Assembly (NCBI GenBank): GCA_049515555.1
Contig: JBEKTY010000021.1
Coordinates: 5,495-69,494 of the forward strand
Length of the DNA: 64,000 nucleotides
Source: JBEKTY01 sp049515555
GTDB taxonomy: Bacteria > Planctomycetota > Planctomycetia > Pirellulales > Thermoguttaceae
Direction of reading: 5' to 3'
Shown here: piece after piece, positions 9,150 to 15,805 of the stretch
Position numbering within the stretch: position 1 is the stretch's first letter
Layout of the letters: each line of letters starts with the position of its first letter
Notes under the pieces: model-generated
What the model was told of the DNA's origin: nothing
The model's input: only the letters and a program-made list of their open reading frames with translations
The model's database searches: none
Translations under genes and position numbers: made by a program

Positions 9150-10460
9150 ATGCCCTCCACGTTGCTTCGTTGTGCGGTGTTCTTCCTGGCGTGTCTGGGG
9201 CCGCTGGCGGTGCGGGCCGAGAACTGGCCACAATGGCGGGGGCCACAGGGCGACGGCGTCAGCCAGGAGGCCGAGCTGCCCCTCTCCTGGGATGAAAGCA
9301 CCGGCATCGCCTGGAAGTGCAAGTTGCCCGAGTGGGGCTGCAGCACGCCGGCCATCTGGGGCGACGCGGTGCTGGTCACCAGCCACCTCGAGGATCGAGA
9401 GCTGGTGCTGCTGCGAATCAACCGCCAGACGGGCAAGATCGAGTGGCAGCGGACCGTGGGCACGGGCTCGGCGGGGCGGCAGTCGCTGTACCAGAAGACG
9501 GGCCAACAGCGGCGGCATCAGAAGTTCCACGACGACCAGAACCTGGCCAGTCCCTCGCCGACGACCGACGGCAAGACGATCATCGTGCACTTCGGCAACG
9601 GCGACCTGGCGGCCTACGACTTCGCCGGGAATCAACTTTGGCGGCGCAATCTGCAGGCCGACTACGGCGATTACACCATCTGGTGGGGGCACGCCAATAG
9701 CCCCGTGCTGTACGAGAACCTGGTCCTCTCCGTCTGCATGCAGGATTCGTGCAAGGACCTGGAGGGCCAGCCCGCGCCCAGCTACGTGGTGGCCCACGAC
9801 AAGCAGACGGGTCAGGAGGTATGGAAGACGCCGCGGGTGACCGAGGCCACGGCCGAAAGCTGCGACTCGTACACTACGCCCATCTTCCGCCGCCGCGGCG
9901 AGCGGCTGGAGATGATCGTCATGGGCGGCCAGATGCTCGACGCCTACGATCCGGCCGATGGCCGGCGGCTGTGGTATCTGCCGCTGGTGGGCAACCGCAC
10001 GATCACCGGCCCGGTGGCGGCCGGCGACATGATCTACGTGACGCAGGGGATGCGGCAGCCGCTGTTGGGCGTGCGGCCCGGCGCCGCCGGGCAGCGTACC
10101 CGCCGCGACATCGTGTGGCAGGTGGAGCAGGCCACGCCCGACAGCCCCACGCCCGTGGTCCGCGGCGACTGGCTGTTCCTGATAAATAACGAGGGCATCG
10201 CCCGCTGCCTCAACGCCCGCAACGGCAAGCAGGCCTGGAAGGAGCGCCTCAAGGGCCAGTACCGGGCCTCGCCCTTGGCCGCCGCCGGCCGGGTGTACTT
10301 CCTCAACACGACCGGAGGGTGCACGGTGGTGGCGGCCACGTCGCGCTTCGACCGCCTGACGGAGAACCAGCTCGACGACCGGACGCTGGCCTCGCCCGCC
10401 GCCAGCGACGGCAAGCTCTTCATCCGCGGCCGGAAAACGTTATACTGCATCGGGAAATAG
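9150..10460 (+). CDS. Exported PQQ-type beta-propeller repeat protein
   Basis: 436 residues from ATG 9150, with signal peptide MPSTLLRCAVFFLACLGPLAVRA. The mature start NWPQWRGPQGDGVS is the classic opening of planctomycete PQQ-like propeller proteins. Blades carry DxxTGxxxW-type motifs: NRQTGKIEWQRTV, DKQTGQEVWKTP, DPADGRRLWYLP, NARNGKQAWKERL. These resemble the quinoprotein/BamB fold but I see no cofactor-binding residues that would show catalysis, so the role (scaffold or sugar/alcohol oxidoreductase) is open. It appears monocistronic and is bounded by palindromic repeats on both sides. Confidence 0.85.
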   Translation: MPSTLLRCAVFFLACLGPLAVRAENWPQWRGPQGDGVSQEAELPLSWDESTGIAWKCKLPEWGCSTPAIWGDAVLVTSHLEDRELVLLRINRQTGKIEWQRTVGTGSAGRQSLYQKTGQQRRHQKFHDDQNLASPSPTTDGKTIIVHFGNGDLAAYDFAGNQLWRRNLQADYGDYTIWWGHANSPVLYENLVLSVCMQDSCKDLEGQPAPSYVVAHDKQTGQEVWKTPRVTEATAESCDSYTTPIFRRRGERLEMIVMGGQMLDAYDPADGRRLWYLPLVGNRTITGPVAAGDMIYVTQGMRQPLLGVRPGAAGQRTRRDIVWQVEQATPDSPTPVVRGDWLFLINNEGIARCLNARNGKQAWKERLKGQYRASPLAAAGRVYFLNTTGGCTVVAATSRFDRLTENQLDDRTLASPAASDGKLFIRGRKTLYCIGK

Positions 10461-10463
10461 AAC

Positions 10464-10492
10464 GTAGCAGGCACACGGAGTGTGCCTGATAC
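10464..10492. repeat. Palindrome, GGCACACGGAGTGTGCC family
   Basis: GTAGCAGGCACAC-GGA-GTGTGCCTG-ATAC forms a short hairpin directly after the TAG stop of the propeller gene. Longer relatives are at 28819-28876 and 54862-54938, and a half copy at about 51118-51152. Confidence 0.8.
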
Positions 10493-10511
10493 GGCAAAAA
10501 AGGCGTGCAAG

Positions 10512-11459
10512 ATGCCCCTCACCCTGGATAAGATTCACAATCAGGATTGCCTGGTCGGCCTGAAGCGGCTGGACGACGCCGCGGTGGACCTGGCCTTCGC
10601 CGACCCGCCCTTCAACATCGGCTACGACTACGACGTTTACCAGGACCAGCGGGAACGGGACGACTACCTGGCCTGGAGCCGGCAATGGACGGGCCAGATC
10701 GTGCGGGTGCTCAAGCCCGACGGGACCTTCTGGCTGGCCATCGGCGACGAGTACGCGGCCGAGCTGAAGGTCATGCTGCAACAGGAGCACGGGCTGAAGT
10801 GCCGCAGTTGGATCGTGTGGTACTATACCTTCGGCGTCAACTGCAAGCAGAAGTTCAGCCGCTCGCACGCGCACTTGTTCCACATGGTGAAGGACGCGGC
10901 GCGGTTCACCTTTAATAGCGATGCGATTCGCGTGCCCTCAGCCCGGCAGTTGGTCTACGCCGACTCGCGTGCCAATCCCGCCGGCCGGCTGCCCGACGAC
11001 ACCTGGATCCTGCGTCCCCAGGACCTGCCCCAGGGGTTCCAGGCGGACCAAGACACGTGGTACTTTCCCCGGGTGTGCGGGACCTTTAAGGAGCGGGCCG
11101 GCTGGCACGGCTGCCAGATGCCCGAGCAACTGCTGGGCCGGATCATCCGCGCGTGCAGCCGCCCGGGCGAGCTGGTGCTCGATCCGTTTGCCGGCAGCGG
11201 CACGACCCTGGCGGTGGCCAAGAAGTTGGGCCGGCGATACCTGGGCTTCGAGCTATCGGAAAAGTATGTCGAGCAGATCAAGAAGCGGCTGGCCGGGATC
11301 GAGGCCGGCGACCGGCTGGACGGCGCCGAGGAACCCCTCACGAGCGTGCCGCCGACGGCCGCGGGCCGCCGGCTGGACGCGCTCCAGCCGGCCGCGGACC
11401 GGCCGCGAAGGGTCCGCCGCGCCTGCTCGGCCGCCCCGCCCACACTGCCCGGAATGTAG
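10512..11459 (+). CDS. Solitary DNA methyltransferase, N4-cytosine/N6-adenine type
   Basis: 315 residues from ATG 10512. A GTG at 10482 would start inside a palindromic repeat and is less likely. Motif IV DPPFNIGYDYDVY lies near residue 33 and motif I FAGSGTTLAVAKKLGRRYLGFEL near residue 225. This IV-then-I order marks the beta class, which methylates exocyclic amino groups from S-adenosylmethionine. The target domain lies between. No restriction endonuclease or specificity gene is adjacent, so this is an orphan enzyme that may act in epigenetic regulation or in protection from foreign restriction. The last 35 residues are low complexity (Arg/Ala/Pro). Confidence 0.85.
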   Translation: MPLTLDKIHNQDCLVGLKRLDDAAVDLAFADPPFNIGYDYDVYQDQRERDDYLAWSRQWTGQIVRVLKPDGTFWLAIGDEYAAELKVMLQQEHGLKCRSWIVWYYTFGVNCKQKFSRSHAHLFHMVKDAARFTFNSDAIRVPSARQLVYADSRANPAGRLPDDTWILRPQDLPQGFQADQDTWYFPRVCGTFKERAGWHGCQMPEQLLGRIIRACSRPGELVLDPFAGSGTTLAVAKKLGRRYLGFELSEKYVEQIKKRLAGIEAGDRLDGAEEPLTSVPPTAAGRRLDALQPAADRPRRVRRACSAAPPTLPGM

Positions 11460-11467
11460 AAGAACTA

Positions 11468-11677
11468 GGGGATGAGGGGATGAGGGGATAAGGGGATGAG
11501 GGGATAAGGGGATAAGGGGTAAGGGAAACAGGCGGCGGCCAACGGCCGCCGGAGACGAAACAGGCGGAAAAAGAACGGGCAGGCGATCCTCAACCCCTCA
11601 ACCCCTCAACCCCTCAACCCCTTAACCCCTTAACCCCTCAGCCCCTCAACCCCTCATCCCCTAAATCCCCAAATCCC
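11468..11677. repeat. Inverted octamer arrays (AGGGGATG / CCCCTCAA)
   Basis: Arm 1 (11468-11522) is a run of AGGGGATG/AGGGGATA units. Arm 2 (about 11588-11677) is a run of CCCCTCAA/CCCCTTAA units ending in CTAAATCCCC. The arms are mutually complementary in register and separated by about 65 bp. Arm 2 ends only 6 bp before the start codon of the sugar isomerase and could shape its 5' untranslated region. Confidence 0.85.
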
Positions 11678-11682
11678 TTGCC

Positions 11683-12507
11683 ATGAACTTCGCCATCTGC
11701 AACGAGACGTTCCAGGACTGGCCGTTTGACCGGGCCTTCGCCTTTGCGGCCGAGTGCGGTTACACGGGCGTCGAGATCGCGCCGTTTACGATCGCCCGCA
11801 ACGTCACGGAAATCTCGGCCGGCACCCGGGCGGAGATCCGCCGCCAGGCCGCCACGGCCGGCCTGGAGGTGATCGGGCTGCACTGGCTGCTGGCCAAAAC
11901 CGAGGGGCTGCACCTGACCAGCCCCGAGCCGGCCGTCCGCCGCCGGACGGCAGCCTATCTGGGCGAGCTGGCCCGGCTGGCGGCCGACCTGGGCGGCCGG
12001 GTGATGGTGTTCGGCTCGCCGCAGCAACGGAGCCTGCCGCCGGGCGTAACGATCGAGCGGGGCACCAACTCGGCCGCCGAGGTGTTCGAGTCGCTTGTGC
12101 CCACGTTGGAGGCCAACCATGTTGTTCTGGCCCTGGAGCCCCTCACGACGGCCGAGACCGATTTCCTCACCACGGCCGCCGAGACCGTGTCGCTCATCGA
12201 GCGGCTCGGCTCGCCGCACATCCGGCTGCACCTGGATTGCAAGGCGATGTCGAGCGAGTCGGTGCCCATCGTGGAACTCATTCGGCGGCATCGGCGGCTG
12301 TTGGCACATGTCCACGCCAACGACCCCAATCGGCAGGGGCCGGGGTTCGGGCAGCTCGATTTCGTGCCTATCTTTCAGGCGCTGGCCGAGATCGGCTACC
12401 AAGACTGGATCTCGGTCGAGGTCTTCGACTTCGCGCCCGGCATCGAGCGGCTTGCCCGGGAGAGCATCAGCTACATGCGGCGCTGTCTGGCGGGCCTGCG
12501 GCGCTAG
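11683..12507 (+). CDS. Sugar phosphate isomerase/epimerase (AP-endonuclease family 2 TIM barrel)
   Basis: 274 residues starting MNFAICNETFQDWPFDRAFAFAAECGYTGVE. The fold is the xylose-isomerase-like TIM barrel. Likely metal ligands fall in the conserved strands: Glu in VLALEPL, Asp in IRLHLDCKAM, His in LLAHVHANDPN and Glu in WISVEVFDF. Such enzymes isomerise or epimerise keto sugars, cyclitols or sugar acids; the substrate cannot be assigned. The protein has no signal peptide, so it acts in the cytoplasm. Stop is TAG. Confidence 0.85.
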   Translation: MNFAICNETFQDWPFDRAFAFAAECGYTGVEIAPFTIARNVTEISAGTRAEIRRQAATAGLEVIGLHWLLAKTEGLHLTSPEPAVRRRTAAYLGELARLAADLGGRVMVFGSPQQRSLPPGVTIERGTNSAAEVFESLVPTLEANHVVLALEPLTTAETDFLTTAAETVSLIERLGSPHIRLHLDCKAMSSESVPIVELIRRHRRLLAHVHANDPNRQGPGFGQLDFVPIFQALAEIGYQDWISVEVFDFAPGIERLARESISYMRRCLAGLRR

Positions 12508-12574
12508 GGGCCAGCGGAACCGTCACCTCCGCGTTGTGGCCGCTCTCCGACCGAGCCACACCAAAATGTGATGT

Positions 12575-12670
12575 AAATGACCAAATCCCAATGACCAATG
12601 ACCAACGACAATGGATGACTGATCGCGGGGAGTTTCTTAGTCATGGGTGCTTGGTCATTGGTCATTTTTT
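12575..12670. repeat. Inverted heptamer arrays (ATGACCA / TTGGTCA)
   Basis: ATGACCAAATCCCAATGACCA and further units at 12575-12615 are complementary to TTGGTCATTGGTCATTTTTT at 12650-12668. The hairpin ends in a T-run and could act as a terminator for the sugar isomerase gene. Confidence 0.75.
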
Positions 12671-12750
12671 GACCGGATCCCGGAGCGACGTAGCGGCTCT
12701 CGTCCGCCGTCCTTGCGTTGGCGGCGGCCCGGCCGTAAACTATTCGGTCA

Positions 12751-13302
12751 ATGACCGCCCATCGCAAAGCCATGCACAACGGCCGGCCGCGGCACAAGCC
12801 CGGCCGCGAGAATCTTGTACCTGGCGAGGTGCTGTGCGCCCATTGTACGGGCAAGTGCTGCCGCTATTTTGCGCTGCCCCTGGACGCCCCCGCCACCTGG
12901 CCGGATTTCGATACCTTGCGCTGGTTCCTGCTGCACGAGCTCTCGGCGCTGTTCGTCGAGGAGGGTTCCTGGTACTTGCTGGTGCACACGCCCTGCAAGC
13001 ACCTGGGGCCTGACAATCGGTGCGGCATTTACGCCCGCCGGCCCGGCATCTGTCGCCGCTACACCACGACCAAGTGCGAATACGACGAGAACTGGGTCTA
13101 CGATCACTACTGGGAGACGGCCGAGCAGATCGAGGAGTATGCCGAGGCGGTGCTCGGTCCGCGGCGGGGGGCGAGTTTCCGCAGCCCGCGGCCGGATGCC
13201 GCGACGCGGAGACAGGGGGACGCGGAGACACGCGCCGCACCGGCCCTCTCCGCGTCGCCGTGTCACCGCGTCCCCGTGTCATCCCAACCAACGGGGGAGT
13301 GA
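12751..13302 (+). CDS. YkgJ-family cysteine-cluster protein
   Basis: 183 residues. The cysteine cluster C-x2-C-x3-CC (CAHCTGKCCRYF), C-x8-C (CKHLGPDNRC) and the C-x3 to x8-C of RRPGICRRYTTTKCEYD match the YkgJ/Fe-S or zinc cysteine cluster family (UPF0153). Some members are thought to bind an Fe-S cluster, but the function is unknown. The last 50 residues (from about RSPRPDAATRR) are encoded by an inverted octamer array at 13202-13285, so the conserved domain ends near residue 150 and the tail appears to be repeat-derived. It lies 9 bp upstream of hisS and may be cotranscribed with it. Confidence 0.8.
   Translation: MTAHRKAMHNGRPRHKPGRENLVPGEVLCAHCTGKCCRYFALPLDAPATWPDFDTLRWFLLHELSALFVEEGSWYLLVHTPCKHLGPDNRCGIYARRPGICRRYTTTKCEYDENWVYDHYWETAEQIEEYAEAVLGPRRGASFRSPRPDAATRRQGDAETRAAPALSASPCHRVPVSSQPTGE
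13202..13285. repeat. Inverted octamer arrays (GACGCGGA / TCCGCGTC) inside a gene 3' end
   Basis: GACGCGGAGACAGGGGGACGCGG on one side and CCGCGTCGCCGTGTCACCGCG on the other are complementary arms around a 20-bp centre. The same family occurs at 32811-32900 and 58280-58356. Here the array is read as the C-terminal tail of the cysteine-cluster protein. Confidence 0.8.
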
Positions 13303-13311
13303 GTGACGGTC

Positions 13312-14667
13312 ATGACTGACGCCCCGCGCATCGAGCCCCGCACGCTCCAGGGTTTCCGCGATTATCCGCCGGAGGCCATGATTCCCCGCGAGCGGCTGAT
13401 CGACGCGGCGCGGCGGGTCTACCGCTCCTACGGTTTCAGCCCCATCGACACGCCTGCCCTGGAGTACCTGGAAATCCTCACCGGCAAGGGCGGCGAGGAG
13501 ACCGACAAGCAGATATACAACTTCGAGGACCACGGGGGCCGGCGGGTGGGCCTGCGGTTCGACCTGACGGTGCCCTTGGCCCGCTTCGCCGCGCAGCATG
13601 CCAACGAGCTGCCCACGCCCTTCAAGCCTTATCACATCGCGGCGGTATGGCGGGGCGAGCGCCCGCAGGCCGGCCGCTTCCGCGAGTTCATGCAGTGCGA
13701 TTTCGACACCCTCGGCACCCGCTCGGTCGTGGCCGACATCGAAACGGTGCTGGTGATCCACGACCTGCTGCGCGAGATCGGCCTAAAGGATTTCAGCATC
13801 CGCCTGAACAACCGCATGGTGCTTAGCGGGCTGCTGGAGCGGCTGGGGTTGGCCGAGCGGGACGGACCCGTGCTGCGGGCCCTGGACAAGCTCGGCAAGC
13901 TGGGGCCGCAGGGCGTGGCCGCCGAAATGGTCGCCGCGGCCGGCGCCAGCCTCGACCAGGCCCGGCAGATCCTCGACTTCGTGCAAATCTCCGGCACTAG
14001 CGAGCAGGTGCTCGCTCAGGTCGAGTCGCTGCTGGGCGGCAACGAGACGGGTCTCTGGGGCGTGGCCCGGCTGCGGGAAATCCTGGCCGCGGCCGCCGCC
14101 GCCGGCGTGCCCCACGCCCGACTCCGCCTGGACCTGGCCATCGCCCGCGGTTTGGACTATTACACCGGCACCGTCCTGGAAACCTTCCTCGACGCCCTGC
14201 CCGCCATCGGCAGCATCTGCTCCGGCGGGCGCTACGACAATCTGGCCGGGCTGTACACCAGCCGCGATCTGCCGGGCATCGGGGCCTCGCTCGGCCTGGA
14301 CCGCCTGCTGGCCGCCCTGGAACAGCTCGGCCTGATCGAGAAGGTGGCCACGCCCGCGGCCGTCTTCATCCCCTATTTCGACCCCGACCGGCTGCACGAC
14401 TATCTGCGGCTGGCCGCCCTGATTCGGGCGGCAGGAATCGGCTGCGAAGTCTTTCCCGAGCCCAAGCGACTCGGCCAGCAACTAAAGTACGCCGATCGCC
14501 GGGGCTTCCGCGTGGCCCTGATTGCCGGGGCCGATGAGTTCAACTCGGGCGTGTGCCAGGTGAAAGACCTGGCGCGCGGCCGGCAACAGGACGTGCCCGT
14601 GGCCCCCGACGCCGCCGAGCTGCTGGCCGCCGTGCGGCGAATTCTCGAGTTAGGAGTTAGGAGTTAG
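13312..14667 (+). CDS. hisS: Histidyl-tRNA synthetase
   Basis: 451 residues from ATG 13312; an in-frame GTG at 13303 is an alternative. It charges tRNA-His with histidine. Class II motifs are clear: EETDKQIYNFEDHGGRRVGLRFDLTVPLARF (motif 1-2 region), FKPYHIAAVWRGERPQAGRFREFMQCDFD (motif 2), the histidine signature GLDYYTGTVLE, and motif 3 GIGASLGLDRLL, followed by an anticodon-binding domain. The final residues LGVRS and the TAG stop are supplied by the first units of a GAGTTAG heptamer array, so the original stop has been overwritten or lay within it. Confidence 0.95.
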   Translation: MTDAPRIEPRTLQGFRDYPPEAMIPRERLIDAARRVYRSYGFSPIDTPALEYLEILTGKGGEETDKQIYNFEDHGGRRVGLRFDLTVPLARFAAQHANELPTPFKPYHIAAVWRGERPQAGRFREFMQCDFDTLGTRSVVADIETVLVIHDLLREIGLKDFSIRLNNRMVLSGLLERLGLAERDGPVLRALDKLGKLGPQGVAAEMVAAAGASLDQARQILDFVQISGTSEQVLAQVESLLGGNETGLWGVARLREILAAAAAAGVPHARLRLDLAIARGLDYYTGTVLETFLDALPAIGSICSGGRYDNLAGLYTSRDLPGIGASLGLDRLLAALEQLGLIEKVATPAAVFIPYFDPDRLHDYLRLAALIRAAGIGCEVFPEPKRLGQQLKYADRRGFRVALIAGADEFNSGVCQVKDLARGRQQDVPVAPDAAELLAAVRRILELGVRS

Positions 14668-14817
14668 AAGTTAGAAGTTAGGAGTTAGGAGTTAGAAGTT
14701 AGAAGTTAGAAGGAGGTCAGGCACTGCTGTGCCTGACCTACGAATGGTGGGGCTCGCTGCGCTCGACCCACCCTACCAACTCCTTCTAGCTCCTAACTCC
14801 TAACTTCTAACTCCTTA
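14647..14817. repeat. Inverted GAGTTAG / CTAACTC heptamer arrays enclosing two palindromes
   Basis: Nine or so GAGTTAG/AAGTTAG units (14647-14712) oppose CTCCTAACT/TTCTAAC units (14780-14817). Between them are a perfect palindrome GGTCAGGCAC-TGCT-GTGCCTGACC (14715-14738) and a GGTGGGGCTCG/CGACCCACC palindrome (14746-14772). The first unit overlaps the end of hisS and the last lies 17 bp before the esterase start. Confidence 0.9.
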
Positions 14818-14834
14818 CAACGAAAGGACCCAAC

Positions 14835-15590
14835 ATGAGACTGCTCGGCATTGTTTCGATGGCTGGAATCGTGGTGGCCCTGGCGGCTTTGGTCCCGGCG
14901 GCCCGCTGTGTGGCCGGCCAGCCCGGTCCGCAAAAGCCCTGCCAGTTGGAGCGGAACCTCAAGGTCACGCTCAAGTACCTGCTCTATCTGCCCAAGGATT
15001 ACGATCAACAGCCGGCCTGGCCGCTTTTGCTGTTCCTGCACGGGGCGGGCGAGCGGGGCGACGACCTGGCGCTGGTCAAGAAGCACGGGCCGCCCAAGCT
15101 GATCGAGGCCGGCCGGCAGTTCCCCATGATCGTCGTCTCGCCCCAATGCCCGAGCGACCGCTGGTGGGAGCCCACCGAGCTGACGGCCCTGCTGGACGAG
15201 ATCGTCGAGAAGTACAAGGTGGACCAGGAGCGGGTCTACGTGACGGGCCTGAGCATGGGCGGTTTCGGTACCTGGAGCTTGGCCGCCCATCGGCCCCAGC
15301 GCTTGGCCGCGATTGTGCCCATCTGCGGCGGCGGCGAGCCCGTCATGGCCCGCCTGCTGCCCAAGGTACCCGCCTGGGTCTTCCACGGCGCGAAAGACTC
15401 CGTCGTGCCCATCGAGCGCTCCAAGAAAATGGTCGAGGCCCTGGAGCAGTCGGGTGGGACGGTGAAGTTCACCGTCTATCCGGATGCCGGCCACGACTCC
15501 TGGACAGAGTCGTACGCCAATCCCCAACTCTACGAGTGGCTGCTCCAGCAGAAGCGCGCCGCAGCCAAGCCCGCCGAAGCGAAGAAGTGA
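14835..15590 (+). CDS. Exported alpha/beta-hydrolase esterase (feruloyl/PHB-depolymerase-like)
   Basis: 251 residues with an N-terminal signal peptide (MRLLGIVSMAGIVVALAALVPAARCVAG). The alpha/beta-hydrolase core shows the oxyanion strand LLLFLHGAGERGDD, nucleophile elbow GLSMGGFGTW (Ser), acid in VFHGAKDSVVP (Asp) and catalytic His in YPDAGHDSW. This layout is shared by LpqC-like esterases and prolyl-oligopeptidase-type peptidase S9 domains; cleavage of aryl or acetyl esters on polysaccharides is a reasonable guess. GAAAGGA precedes the ATG. Confidence 0.85.
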   Translation: MRLLGIVSMAGIVVALAALVPAARCVAGQPGPQKPCQLERNLKVTLKYLLYLPKDYDQQPAWPLLLFLHGAGERGDDLALVKKHGPPKLIEAGRQFPMIVVSPQCPSDRWWEPTELTALLDEIVEKYKVDQERVYVTGLSMGGFGTWSLAAHRPQRLAAIVPICGGGEPVMARLLPKVPAWVFHGAKDSVVPIERSKKMVEALEQSGGTVKFTVYPDAGHDSWTESYANPQLYEWLLQQKRAAAKPAEAKK

Positions 15591-15640
15591 CGGGACTTTT
15601 GGAAGAGGCGATCGGACTTTTGGAAATTGTGGCTGCCCGG

Positions 15641-15764
15641 TCCCTTCTCCCTCCGGGAGAGGGCAGGGATTCGGGATTGGGGGTGAAGAAGTTTTCAGTG
15701 TTCAGTTTTCAGCAAGACCCGAGCACTGGACACTGGACACTGAGAACTTAACACTGAACACCGA
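15641..15764. repeat. CCTCTCCC palindrome plus inverted CAGTGTT / CACTGGA heptamer arrays
   Basis: CCCTTCTCCCTCCGGGAGAGGG at 15641-15663 belongs to the CCCTCTCCC/GGGAGAGGG palindrome family. TTTTCAGTGTTCAGTTTTCAG (15692-15712) opposes CACTGGACACTGGACACTGA and AACACTGAACACC (15723-15763), again a heptamer array and its complement. Confidence 0.75.
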
Positions 15765-15805
15765 GGGCGGAGGGATGAACTCGATGGGGTCGGCTGCCGC
15801 GGGTG

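Noticed and set aside
11588..11677. Possible telomere-like or CRISPR repeats (CCCCTCAA)
   Set aside because: Contiguous octamers with an inverse partner 65 bp away; no spacers, and the sequence lies mid-chromosome between genes.
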